Below are positions 34,901 through 46,439 of a stretch of 64,000 bases of DNA, piece after piece. A model generated the notes under the pieces. The model had not been told where the DNA came from. It saw only the letters and a program-made list of their open reading frames with translations, and made no database searches. Position numbers and translations under genes: made by a program. The stretch comes from Spirometra erinaceieuropaei. Lineage: Eukaryota; Platyhelminthes; Cestoda; Diphyllobothriidea; Diphyllobothriidae. Each line of letters begins with the position of its first letter. Position 1 is the stretch's first letter. Location: positions 53,561 to 117,560 of the forward strand of contig CACRXP010000411.1 in NCBI GenBank assembly GCA_902702965.1. Direction: 5' to 3'.

Positions 34901-37900
34901 ATTAAGGCAATTGGAAATGGATGCGGTCGACGTCCTTGCATCCAGGTCTGGGCAAACAGAACATTTGCGCTGGTTCCTACGCACACACGAGCAAAACTGC
35001 ATCTAGAATCTATTGCAGGCAAACGTTGTCACGGTCTGGATAAGGAAAGAGCTCAGAATAATTAGCCGCCCTCTAAGCTCATTTTGATTATGAAGGAGCA
35101 CCGGATATGCTATACCGTAGAAAGCATGCGCGCAGGACTCGCGTCGGATCAGTCTGGCCCCCACTCCCCGCATGCATTATGTACCAGTGGCCCCGCCGTC
35201 CCCAACATCCCCGCCACCCATGAGAATACTCCAGACATCCCGCCGACCACTGTCCTAACCACCTCTGCCCCGCCATCAGCAATGTGAACTCGATACTAAT
35301 CTGTCCTTACTGTGGTCGCACATTCACTTCACGCATCGACCTGATCGGTCACTTGCGAATTTATTCCATTCCGACTGGTGCACTAGTGCCAGGAGACAGA
35401 TATGTACTCACCGTATCCGCCTGCACTGCCCACGCACATTCATCCATTGCATGAGCCTATTCTGCACGTGTATCTCAGGCAGCGGATTTCCCCGCAATAT
35501 CAACAGGCCAAGGGTCCCATCCACACTCGACAACTTCATTCCCAGCTCTACCAGCATTTTATCCACCAGCACAGCCACCATTAGCAGCATCACCACCGCA
35601 ACAGACTCTGCAGCTTCCAACCTGTCCCGTTCACGTTGCGACAGCGCATACACATCACGCACTGGTATGGCCGGCTACTCGCGGATCCATCGCATATATA
35701 GACTGGCGAACAGACAGTTCGACCGACGTTGCCGATGATGTTTACAGCAAGGTAGAGGAAGCACGGTGACTCACACGTGAATTAGTTTGCCGTAAGAGTA
35801 GATATGAGCAGCATCTGCCGCACCCCCTTCTTGTCCTCCAACTGGGCTTTGTGTTAAAATATAGGCAAGAGGATCGGGCACAGGTGGCTGGCACGACCGG
35901 ACACACACAAGGCGCACCACCACACTCCCTTGACCAGGATTTTAACAACAAAAAACGGGCCAGAAAGAGGCGGATGATGCAAGTCACTGGGCAACTATGC
36001 ACACGGCCTGCATACCTAGCGGGTGCCCAAGTGCATCTAACGACAGGGGACAATGTACCAGAGAAATACCAGCGCACATCCTCGCAAGAGCCTAGTCGGT
36101 CCCATGCGCCTCCGTAAAAACTTGCAGTAAAGCACTGCAGGCTAAACCATATCACTAGTCGTTTCCCTACGAGCACACGCCCCACACATAAACACGTCCG
36201 AAGTCACACATCGCAGGCACGAACTAGATGCCTTTCACGCAGGTGGGAAGTGTGTTTTCCGGTGTCCACTCCATGTGGTCCTTCTGATACATGTGATATC
36301 CAGGCAGCCCTCCCCCCATGTACTAAATCCATGTGGGAGGTCAGGTGGTGTGTGAGGCACACGTAGGCGGATGGTCACGTTATGAGAACGTCTGACGGGC
36401 GACAGCCGAGCGACTCTTTTTATACAGACGTCAGTATAGGTGGCCAGCATTGACGACAGGGAAGAAAACACGATAAGAGCACTATGATGTCTCTGATCAA
36501 CTACTGGTCGTCGGAGATCATTTAACATGACCGAACGGCAAGGCAAACGGCGGAAAAGACTTGTGTAGAAATCCTTCAAGTCAATAGAATGCCGGAAGCC
36601 TGGGAGAAGCCTCGAGAAAGCAAAATGGAACTGCCAGAGGTAGGACATGGCCAGTGTCACCGGACATTTAATGGGGCTTCACAAGCTGACATCGGGCGCA
36701 ATTTTGAAATTGCAAACTGGCGTGTTGAGTGGGGGGGTGGACGATTCCATCTTAGAATCCGGATATTGCAGAAAACCGTTGCTTCACCTGGCCGTCCTGT
36801 GCAAACACTGTCTGGTGAGCCACGACTTACCTGGATCTCTAGACGACTAGAGGGCCGTCGTCTTGCCAAAAGTGGTCATTCTATGACCAAAGGCTTCCTG
36901 CTACCGGTTTGAAACTGGCCCGTCAAGGACGCAAATGACAATACGCAAGACGAAGGTCGTAAACAAATTAAACGCAGGCTACTCTACAGCACTGAAGAAA
37001 GCTACATACAATTTTAATAATAGTTTTTTTAGGAGACTCTGTTGAACTATGGTTAGAAAGTCCGGCAAGCCATATTTAGTACAGTAGGCGTGCTATCTCA
37101 TGAAATGATAGGCAAAACTCTGACATTCGTTTTCAATTCGAAAAGATGACTTAAGAATGGTTGTCATGTCAACTATCGTGTCGCATAATACCATGATATT
37201 CTAGCTAGGTTAGAATGTCGACTTTCGAAAGAGCTCTCTATCGACTGTATGCGCAAACTACATATCGCGAAGAAGTGGCTACTCAGGTAGTATTCTTTTT
37301 CCTGCTGATTTTCTGTTCCCCTATAAATCCAAATATACTTTGTAGAAAATAGGCACGAAAACATTCCTTCTTCTGGTCATTTGGTAGTTAATTACTTCTT
37401 CGAATTTTATGCGTGAGGGACGAGCATCTTTCGGTTTTAAAAGTTTCTCATTATGCGATTTTCCAGGACCATGAAATGCCCATCTATACACCATCGCACC
37501 AACAGATTTATTAATGCTGTCTGTAAAGTGGATAACGCAGTACACATTTACCATACAAATTTTATAAGTCTTCTGCGCCCTCTCCATAATAGTATACAGA
37601 AGGCATTATTTTCCTTACAAGAAAAGTATACAGCTTGCAGTTTGGAAACCTTGAATGTAAGTGTTACGGCAGGTCGGGTTCAAAATTATTCGGGAATCGA
37701 GAAAGTTATCTAAAACGCAAACACGGTCCTTCATCAAGTGTAGAATTTAAAGACGCAATTTGCTACCAATTAGGTAAGAGAAGGAAAATATTTGTGCATG
37801 TTTTCAATAGGATATACGTTATTTTCTATGGGTACAAAAATCAAAGGGAATATTTCATGCGACCTAACTAAATATTTTTTGGGAATGCAATCTATGCAGG

Positions 37901-40900
37901 CGGTCGAAAAGAAGTTCATGCGAAAAAAAGCATCCTGACGTGACCGGAATATCCTAACATTATGGGACAAGACAGTTAATACGACAATCCGACATAGGTA
38001 ATCTTTTCGAATTGAAAACGAATTTCAGTCAGTATTTCATGAGATAGCACATCTACTGTAGTTTGGAGGGCTTGCACGGCTGTTTCCCGATTAGTGGAAA
38101 GTCTGAAAGCAAAAAACTCCTAGGAATGGACAGGCACTACCAGGGGACAACGGAGCGGAACAGGTCCCGTCAAATCTAATGTGCGCGCGTTATTACTCGG
38201 TTACCGACTAGTGCACCTCTTCCTCGACGTCCAATATTATTTTTCTGCGCACGTCCAATTTTAATGCTGCTTTTTACAATCTCGAGTGATGAACAACGAC
38301 TTCGCGTGGAGCTACGTGATATTGCGGCGATGAGGTGGACATTCCATGCGCGCCAAGGTTGGTGGGACCTGGTAAATGATAGTGTGGATTCAAATCAAAC
38401 CAGCATTTGCCTATCAATGTTGGAAAGCCCGATGACAGAACGCCTTTCTTAACATGCAAACTTTTCACACGCTAAATCGTTTTCTTTTCAGAAACATGGA
38501 CAGGGTTTAATGCGCATTACTAAAATAACGTTACCTTGCGAACACATAATTCCGTCCTCATTGAGCGCGTCACTGATAAGTTTAAAATACTTTTCGTCGA
38601 ACAAGGGGGTTGAAGGGCCTGTGAAAAAAATCAAAAAATTAGACCGGTAAAAGTACATTTGCAATTGTAGAGTCAAATTAAGTCACTTTCACAAAAAAAA
38701 CGCGGAACTGAATCCTTCTGAAACATTGGTTGGCCGAAAAATAGCCTAGGGCAAGAGACAGCTGCCAGTCCTCCTGCCCTAGGCCACTTATTCATTTTAT
38801 TGCGAGCAAAAAACATTCTACGAGGTCTCCTCGGCCTGGCCGCACGCCTAAGAGGAATATGCGGAATAAGCTTCGAAGAACATTTTCTCCCACAATGTTG
38901 CGACAGAGTGTCTACTTCCAACGCCGCCGTCGTCACCCACAAGACAGCTCGACCGTCACAAGCGACGGCTGTAGTGGTTTGTACCGCATCTGCCGCACTC
39001 TCCTCCTTCACACACTATGCTTTGGCGGCAAGATGAAGTCAATGCCATCGGAGGTAGGGGCGGATGCAGTGGCTGATAAAGTAAAACAGGTGGTGTACCT
39101 GTCCCATACACGAACTGGCACCCAGTCCAGACGTGCCGGGCTACAGTAGGGGGCAGTTGGGATCTTACGGAGGTAGGAATGCCATGATGGCCCACAGGAG
39201 CATCTTGCTCAGGTCGATCAGTCCAATGACGACACTGGTTTACAAAAAATAAGTCATGAGCAGATCGAAATAGTTACACGTGCTACATGTAGCCTCTGCA
39301 ACTGACGAATGCGGATATAATTTTTACGTCTTGAGGACAATGCTCTGTCTTAAGAGATTATAACAGTCCGACCGTAGCATGCGACTATGCCCCTTGTATG
39401 CCCCACATCACGGTGGGCGCAGAACGGTGACTTGGGCGTGAGTTAGTTTAAAGTGAAACAAAACTGTGTAGCATCCACCGCACTTTCTCGTCCCTCACTC
39501 ACCTCGGTTATCTAGCAAGAAAAAGTAAATATGCTTACTACAGCCTCCGATGCGTGGTATCCGCAAAGTACTTTTGTGATTTAAGTAGAAGGCAGGAGGA
39601 AAACGTTAGTCCCTTCTACAAAAGCGCCTGATTTCGAGCATCTTCACATAAACAAAATATCAGGAAAATTTCTGAGGGCAACAAACTTCCTTCGTCGGAA
39701 CCAGACTCACCAATTACGGTCCCAATCCTTGCGCACACTTTCTTTAAATACCATCGACTTCAGCGGCAGCTGAGATAGGGGGGGGGGGACAGACTGTTGT
39801 GCGGACTACATACTGCTGCTTGGCAGTTGCAAACATGGGGTATTCCACCGAGGTTGGTAGTAATCAACCGAGTTTTATGCAAAAATCCCCCCATTCCGAC
39901 GACTTCACTCATTTATTCAATACCTTTGGAAATCAATGCTATGCCCAGGAATCACCTCGGGAACGCTGCCTCAAACCCCTTCGGCGAGCAGGGCCCCAGA
40001 CAGTTGTCTTGCCAGCATAGACAAAGCCAACGAAACCGCTAGGGAGATGTGGCAAGTAACAGTGTAAGGGGTGTGATGGAGCAATTTTTGTGTAAGAAAA
40101 AAGGGGTAAAGTCAAATTTCCCGCAAAAGCATTAATCGGGGTAATGAGACAAACTTGCCTCCAGGATCCGTCGAATCAGTTATGATAACATCATATTTCT
40201 GTGCTTGTGCTTCCTTCAAGAACTGAAATCCATCTCCCACGTGGACGACCACCTTTGGATGTGAGAGCCCAGAGGCAGTAAAGGGGAGGAATTGTTTGGA
40301 GGCTTCTAGCACCATCTCGTCAATGTCGACAAGATCAATGTGTTCGACGCAGGGATGACGAGCCACCTCACGAGCAACTCCGCCATCTCCGCCACCGATG
40401 ATCAAAACACGACGGGGACAAGGATGCACATTGAGAGGCAAAAAGCTTATCATTTCCTGGTAGAAGGCTTCATCACGTTCCGTGAGCTGTATGCGACCGT
40501 CGAGAACGAGGACACGTCCATAGCTCTGACTAAAGAACGATCGTAAATGACAAAATATAAATGGCTACTGATAAATTATCCAGTAAGAAAATACATTTCA
40601 AAGAATGCGAATAAGGAGGAGGAAAAGGTATTATATGGGAGCGGTGTTAGCTGACACATGTTGATTGTAGGAGAGGAATGAGTGTTTGTCTTCTGCCTTC
40701 ACGTACCGCGCTAAACTTTACAAATGGTCCGCACGGTGGCAGTCAACAATCGAAGTCTTACCGGTGTCAAGCTCTTAATTTCCTCAAGCAAGCCCACCAC
40801 TTGAAGTTGTGGTGTGTACCAGAAGGTGCATTGGGAACGCTGGGGGGATCACTGGTGAGTCAAATCCCTCGCAATTTTTTCATAGAGGTAGAAAATCGAC

Positions 40901-42826
40901 GAAATACGCGTCTGGGTTTTAATCTAATATTTGTGCTGCGTGTAAGGCACGTTAGGTAGGGTTTACTGACTCAGCGACAGAGCCTTTTGACTTTCTTGAT
41001 AAATGGGTACCATGTTTACAGAGCAAGCGTTTAGCTAAGAAACATGACGAAATAAAACAGCCCTTTGGCACACTTTATCACGCTTAAGGTTCAGGCGTGT
41101 AATACGACCATACCAGAAAAAACTACTTTGGTGGCTTCGCTGTTTTCGTGGACTAAGCAAGTTATAATTGTGGAATGTTCAGCGATGGGTTAATGTGACA
41201 TAACCAACTTCTAAGGACACAAAACCACTCTGTTTTCACTTTGTCTCATTTTTTGTACGTCGGCAGTTGTTACTTGCATCTTTGTCAGTCGTTACTTTTC
41301 ACACAGCCTCAATTATAGCAAGCCCATAGGATGAGGCGAATAGAAAGTCCAAAGAGGTTTTTACTTGAAATGAGATCGAACATTTAACCACTTTGTCCTA
41401 CACATAAGGCGTCCATGACGAAAAAAGAATTCTAATAGAGTGGGAGCAGTAAATGTAAGGCAGATATAGGCACCTTTTTTAGATTAATCGGCTATATAAT
41501 TTATTTGCGACTCATAAACAAAATGCTAGCCATTAGTATTTTGGTTTGGACGCAGGAATACAGATCACTAGTACTACAGGTGGCCTTGGGCTAAATTTCG
41601 TGTCCATACTTTAACCTGACTCTAACCCTCCTAGACCCAACCCTAACCTTNNNNNNNNNNNNNNNNNNNNNNNNNNNNNNNNNNNNNNNNNNNNNNNNNN
41701 NNNNNNNNNNNNNNNNNNNNNNNNNNNNNNNNNNNNNNNNNNNNNNNNNNNNNNNNNNNNNNNNNNNNNNNNNNNNNNNNNNNNNNNNNNNNNNNNNNNN
41801 NNNNNNNNNNNNNNNTCCTGAGACTTAGGGCAAGACCGCCTATAAGATGGGGAATTTATATTCCAGTGCCAAGGCGAATTTTGAGTCAGATCTATTGATG
41901 CAAAGCAGTGCTAACACTGCAACAGTCCATTGGAGGTGAAAAAATTTCGCGATATGGAGGCAGGCATATAGCTACATGAACTCCGAGATATCGAGGTACA
42001 TCTACACAAACCGAATCCCATTTAACAGGGCCTACCTGTTAGCTTGGCTGCGGGCTACCAGGCATGCACACGTGGCGCATACAAGAAAAGTCACTGCGGC
42101 TAGAAACGGTGCGACGGGAAGGAATGCCAGAATCTGCTGAGAACTGCGTATCACCTTAGACGCGAAATAAACTGTTTCTCGGATCGGAAAAAAAGCTGTA
42201 GCAGACTTTTCCACTGTAATTACTGAAACCAATCGCAAATGAGGCACTGGCAAAAAGACTATAAGCCATAGCGGTACTATGAACGTTGCCCAAAATCAAC
42301 TAATGTCTCGTTGTCCAAAAAATAAATGCAAAACAAGCCGGTTTGAGGAGCTGCACGGAGAAGATTACCTACAAATCAAGGAAACTATTTCATCCCACTA
42401 CCTGGTACCTAAATGGGAGCGGAGTGAAGTACAAAGTGCACAATGTAAGAAGACGGCTCTTCCATGAGTTACGCCCAATTACTCGTCACCCTAAACACGA
42501 TTACTAGTCACATATCAATGGGACAAAGAGGAAGTTGAGGGGTGTCATATCATAAATATACATGTTATCAAGAGTGTTCTTAATGTTCGATCAGATAAAA
42601 GCGGAAGAACCCAAGCAGAAGATTTGGGAATGTTACCTACTTAGTTGTTGACAATATGAACAATCTAGCACAGAAGTATATCCAAAATGACATACCTTTG
42701 AAAGACAAGAATATGTTGGTAGGTCGACTTTCTATCAAACAGAACATCCTTCACCTGAAGACTGAATGCTTGGCCCGAAAATTCGTCTGAAGCTTCAGTG
42801 AACCACCCCTTCTGTAGTGTATTCAT
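31799..42826 (-). CDS. SRM: Spermidine synthase, five coding exons
   Basis: Joining 42826-42696, 40529-40159, 38618-38535, 34201-34056 and 31963-31799 gives 897 nt, a 298-residue protein close in length to animal spermidine synthases (about 300). It transfers an aminopropyl group from decarboxylated S-adenosylmethionine to putrescine, in the cytosol and usually as a dimer. Visible motifs: GWF at 7-9, FYQEMI with the conserved Tyr-Gln at 67-68, GGGDGG at 89-94 (nucleotide-type cofactor loop), DLVDID at 109-114, HVGDG at 140-144, catalytic IITDSTDP with Asp162 and Asp165, and [11 protein letters not shown] at 227-237. All exon phases agree (2, 1, 1, 0). I cannot tell whether exon 5 runs to its in-frame stop or splices again after CYAK. 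It is the only host gene I can support here. Confidence 0.9.
33600..33910 (+). mobile_element. LINE module edge in spermidine synthase intron 4
   Basis: 33765-33850 (AGAGGAGCCGCATGG, then CCCACTTGCGTGAAGG) aligns with 59350-59400 and 56480-56560, the junction between the module and a zinc-finger tail. Only the edge of the element is preserved. Confidence 0.5.
34056..34201 (-). CDS. SRM: Spermidine synthase exon 4
   Basis: Residues 196-244: [40 protein letters not shown] and YVIASKVP. It aligns without gaps to the family's FPVV-x-YAY-x-TIPTYPSG region. Acceptor TTTTTAG/GTGAG, donor CCC/GTAAGT. The exon is 146 nt, and its frame is overlapped by an unrelated antisense open frame, so it is easy to miss. 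Confidence 0.88.
35100..36150 (+). mobile_element. Zinc-finger LINE 3' end plus module, in intron 3
   Basis: About 35300-35380 translates to [20 protein letters not shown], a zinc finger of the LINE family with Tyr for the final His, followed by a frameshifted partner and low-complexity linker. At about 35715 it passes into the module (CAGTTCGACCGACGTTGCCG, then GCACGGTGACTCACACGTGA). Here the zinc finger leads into the module on the plus strand, opposite to copy 1. Confidence 0.65.
37082..38058. mobile_element. Foldback element, copy D, in spermidine synthase intron 3
   Basis: A 977-bp inverted repeat flanked by TA, with ends CAGTAGGCGTGCTATCTCAT and the reverse complement of CAGTAGATGTGCTATCTCAT. 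The loop carries the shared block (CGGCAGGTCGGGTTCAAAAT at about 37668) in the opposite orientation to copies B and C. It is non-coding. Confidence 0.8.
38535..38618 (-). CDS. SRM: Spermidine synthase exon 3
   Basis: Residues 168-196: [20 protein letters not shown] and DGIMCSQG. The acceptor is a T-rich tract ending CACAG/GCCC and the donor is CAAG/GTAACG. The exon is 84 nt and splits a Gly codon at both ends. Typical family segment between the catalytic Asp pair and the C-terminal domain. Confidence 0.9.
38870..39240 (+). mobile_element. LINE-associated module fragment, in intron 2
   Basis: Contains ACAGCTCGACCGTCACAAGC, GCATCTGCCGCACTCTCCTC and a region ending AATGCCATGATGGCCCACA, matching the block order of 10195-10580 at low identity with a deletion. 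Confidence 0.5.
39360..39540 (+). mobile_element. LINE-associated module fragment, in intron 2
   Basis: ACAGTCCGACCGTAGCATGC, then GGTGACTTGGGCGTGAGTTA and GTAGCATCCACCGCACTTTC align with 9310-9430 and 10195-10330. It is a second, separate fragment close to the previous one. Confidence 0.55.
40159..40529 (-). CDS. SRM: Spermidine synthase exon 2 (catalytic core)
   Basis: Residues 44-168. It contains [20 protein letters not shown], the GGGDGG cofactor loop, the VDIDE acidic motif and [11 protein letters not shown] with both catalytic Asp residues. Acceptor TTCTTTAG/TCAG; donor GGAG/GCAAGT, a GC-type donor with an otherwise perfect consensus. Joining at this site gives DPGGPSTPLF without gap against the family's DP-x-GP-x3-LF. 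Confidence 0.92.
41545..41650 (+). mobile_element. Telomere-like repeat element, truncated by assembly gap
   Basis: GTACTACAGGTGGC at about 41569 resembles GTATTACAGGTGGC on the minus strand near 55456, just inside one end of the element at 55050-55485. It is followed by TAACCTGACTCTAACCC and CCCAACCCTAACCTT, degenerate CCCTAA-type repeats, running directly into the N run. Confidence 0.55.
41651..41815. other. Assembly gap (165 N)
   Basis: A run of 165 N in intron 1 of spermidine synthase. It starts exactly inside the telomere-like repeat, so repeat content is the probable cause; the real length may differ. Confidence 0.99.
42696..42826 (-). CDS. SRM: Spermidine synthase exon 1 (initiator Met)
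   Basis: Encodes residues 1-43 plus two nucleotides of codon 44: [36 protein letters not shown] and QHILVFQ, aligning with the N-terminal beta domain. Donor AAAG/GTATGT. The start ATG directly follows ACCAAAACAG, a possible splice acceptor, so a 5'-UTR intron or a spliced-leader addition site could sit at the first codon. No upstream coding exon is needed to complete the family's N-terminus. Confidence 0.85.
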
Positions 42827-43879
42827 CTGTTTTGGTACGTTGAAAGCGAAAAGGTGAAAAAAAAGGTTCTCTCTGAAGACGATAAATTTTGATAAGTTCA
42901 CAAGGATAAAAAAGGTCCTGCAAGGCGAACTGACGTAGCAAAACGCCGCCCCATCAATGGCGGATTCCTTGGTAAACTCATACTAGCCGACTGCGGTGAT
43001 GGCCATCATGATTAAATTCCTAAAACTAATCAAAAAACCTGAGATTTGAGTTCATTGCACCTCATTTACCAAAAGGGCCGACTTCCACATCAGATGTTGA
43101 TAAATTTAAGTCCAAAAGGGGACGGCTGCTAACCTCAACCACAAAAAACGTCAATAAACTCTTCGCACTTAGTGTCCACAACAACGGCAGCCGTTGTAAT
43201 AGGCTACTCAACCGAACAGCCCTAGGAAAGACTCCGTAATGGCAAATGCCGACTTTTCGCCATTGAATTCTTAGCATGTTGTTGCGAAAAAAGTTGCCCA
43301 TACTCTGAGTGGCTGTGGCATGAAGGGTCAAAATTGAGGCGTGCGACTGTTGGTGTCTGACGTGGATTCTAAATTGGTCGTGGGATGGGCTTGTACTTCC
43401 TGCAGCAACTGCATGCCCTACTTGAAGCGCGATCGACGTCACCGCGGCATTGCTTCAAGCGAAACAGTCGGTGTTTTCGATATTTGCACTCAAGGGCACG
43501 CCACTGTCGATGCTAAAGGCGATAGACAGTTGGTGAAAAGACGATGAGGACTCAGACTTTTTTTGGGAAAGTTATCTTCCATCCCGAGTGCCGAAGGAGC
43601 AGATGTGAGGCGTTTTTACTGCGACTGCTGCTGAAATTCGTCATTCCTCAACTGCCCTTTGATTAAATTCAACTTGGACGAATTAATTTGATGCTGGTAG
43701 GGAAATCCAATGGATCTAATAAAAGGACACCTTAATTATGCTCTATTCAAGGCAGTGTGTACGTAGTGGGTATTTATTAGGGACAATTGAAGCCAGATCA
43801 TGCTCAGGCATAACGCGGGGCATTAGGTGACGATATCCGGGAGGCTACCATCATTGGCGTGAAGATAACGGGATTAAGG

Positions 43880-43909
<30 letters not shown>
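43880..43909. repeat. (AAT)n microsatellite
   Basis: A pure AAT/ATA trinucleotide run of about 30 bp. Confidence 0.9.
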
Positions 43910-43910
<1 letters not shown>

Positions 43911-45320
43911 GAGCTAATGTATTTGCCATCATTCGCTATGAGCCTGCACAGGTGCCCATTAACCAGGTGAGGATTTCAAGAACGTGCAATGGGTGTGAAA
44001 AATACACGTTTCGTGAGCAATACGAGACGCTGACTTCGCGTTCGACAGAAATGCTGAGTTGAGGTATCTTCATTTCTGTCATTTGCTTTCTATCTGATTT
44101 CACGCTCTCCTTTGGATCGCGTGCGCTTAGTTTAGTTGGAACACTATGGAGGAACTCTTTAGTTCGTTTATATTCTACGCAAGTCTAAGAAGAGCTCAAC
44201 ACACTCCCCGGTTGTGTACGATTTGTGAAACACAGACTGTGAGAACGCCGTAACTTAACTTTGAAGGATCCAAAAACCGTTTACTTGGGTTGCAATTTTC
44301 TGCACGAACCTAATGTTGGCCGACGTAGCATACAGTCTCCGCCAACCTCTCCTATTTATGCAGAGCAACACCCTCGCCAGGGGCATTTCGAAACTTTTTT
44401 GCCACGAAAGCTTACAAGATTACCTATAATAACCAAACCCAGCGCTCATCAGCACATGCTTTGCTCAGATGTTCTAAACATGTCAAACGGAAACTAACTG
44501 CACGAAGACAAACATCCTAAGATCCGCGCGAATTCCCACCAAATGTGACTAACGATTCCATTGCAAAACAACTGTCTACCAGCCGGGGGCAGCCATGAGT
44601 GCTGGTCGCACTGTCATTTTGCTCAGTTTACAGCCATTTCGTTTTCACCCAGAATTCGCACAACTAACTTTGTATACTGATAATGTTTCCAATGTTTTCA
44701 ATTCCATACGACTGTTTTCTTGACCGGCATTTGTCAATACCATGTGCTTAGGGCTTATAATTGCATTTTTATTCGTATTTTTCACTTTTTTTTGTCGATA
44801 TACTGTACGCAAAAGGGTTCACTTCTACACATTTCAATGGGGTTATGAAGACCGTTAGTGGGGCCTAAAACGATGAAAAGGCGAGTAAAAACATAAGCAT
44901 CGCAGTCAGGATTGGCCTGATGTTACTCCCAGTGGTATATGTAACTCAAATCCCTTTCTTGGTGCTACAAATTGACCGATACGAACCAGACACCCAGATG
45001 ACGAAGTAAGCTGGCTTTTTGCTAATTAATTGCCATATTCTGAGTTTGTGCTGCGATTCTACTGGCTGGTTGCTATCATGTGTGTTGAGAACAGCGTTAA
45101 CCCCTTTGTTATAGCTGACAGGATATGGGTAAATGCGACTTCGCAAAGTGCGCGCACAGTCCGTGCTGTCTGTTCGATGTTATGGAACCATCTCCCGCGC
45201 CCGTGACAGAATGAGCATGTCGTACCTGTCTTCAAAACAGCCGACTTTAACATTATTGTGATTATTCCCCGAGGGACAGTGCATCCCTCTACCAAAGTAC
45301 GTGCAAAATTTTCTGCAACC

Positions 45321-45440
45321 TATATCTATATATATGTTATATATATATATATATATAACTCATTTTCCCAAAGAACACCCTTGACTTCAACTTATATTTA
45401 TTGAGATGCCTATCTTCCATGACATATATATATATATATT
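45321..45440. repeat. AT dinucleotide tracts
   Basis: Imperfect (TA)n at 45321-45358 and (TA)n at 45424-45440, separated by about 65 bp of ordinary sequence. Each can form a hairpin. Confidence 0.85.
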
Positions 45441-46439
45441 ATTACATTTATTCACTTGTAATCTAGTCAGATGCATGCAAATAGCTGAATTATTAAAAAA
45501 ATCGGGCCAATGGTTGACGAGAAAACGGAGACTCCCCTACCTGAAGAAAAGAGTCCGCAACTCGCCTGGCGGAAAAAGAAAGTGACCGTGGACGGCACAC
45601 CCCACGAGGACTATACAACCTTCGCGCTCTAGCCCACAGTTCACCTAAAGAAAGTTAACCATGGATTGAATGTCGACCAATGACACATCCAAAACGAATA
45701 CATCTCGGTATTTCGAAATAAAATTGTATCTTTTGAATTATACGGAGCTGTGTTTTGCGATTTCTATCTAGAGACTGGACAAAAGTCAATGAAGACGACA
45801 ATTAGCACGAAAAATCAATAAATGAATGTCCCAATTGCAAACTCATTACGAGTCTTGTTCATACCGATATATACCGAGAATAATAGTGCGAAAGGCTGCA
45901 AATTCACAACAATATGTTTCTACGGAGTGATTTCCCGAAATGCACTTGACTCACTAGTGGTCTCGCAGTGGGGCGAGACCGAAGCACTGGACGCGCGTTA
46001 GCTGAGGAATAATATTAGGATACATTTTAGTAAAACAGCCTTCCTTTTCAGAAGATAAATCCATATGCGAATATTTGACGAGGGTGGCTAAGACATCATA
46101 AATGTTCTGTAGTCGGCATTCATTTAAACGCCATTTGATGCTGGCAAATATCCTAATCACTAGGCTGGAGTGCATGACGATTGATAGGACAATGATCCGG
46201 TAGCATTGTAATTTATTTCCGATTCTATTGCATTAACCTGTTGAGTCACTTTTCCCAAATGCATGTTTAGTTTGGATGGCGAACATTAATTATTTATAAA
46301 TAGAAGGATTTCGGTTACAAAATTACTGGTCGGCAAGTACATCACAACCTACAATAAGTAAGGTTTTTTGCTTACGTCGCCTAATTGGAGACATTTAAGA
46401 GATGCTCGAACGCACTATTAGACCACGGTTGACCATGTA

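Larger units (their letters stand above)
42827..46439. other. 5' flank of spermidine synthase and unassigned DNA
   Basis: No promoter element can be defended. A pair of opposed frames at 43062-43547 (126 residues minus, 68 plus) has no recognisable domain. The stretch holds an (AAT)n tract and AT dinucleotide runs; no other gene was seen. Confidence 0.45.

Noticed and set aside
38274..38468. Minus-strand frame just downstream of spermidine synthase exon 3 as the next exon
   Set aside because: No similarity to the family; the true exon 4 with matching phase and sequence lies at 34056-34201.
43062..43547. Opposed open frames as a gene
   Set aside because: No domain or splice support; composition resembles other non-coding parts of the window.
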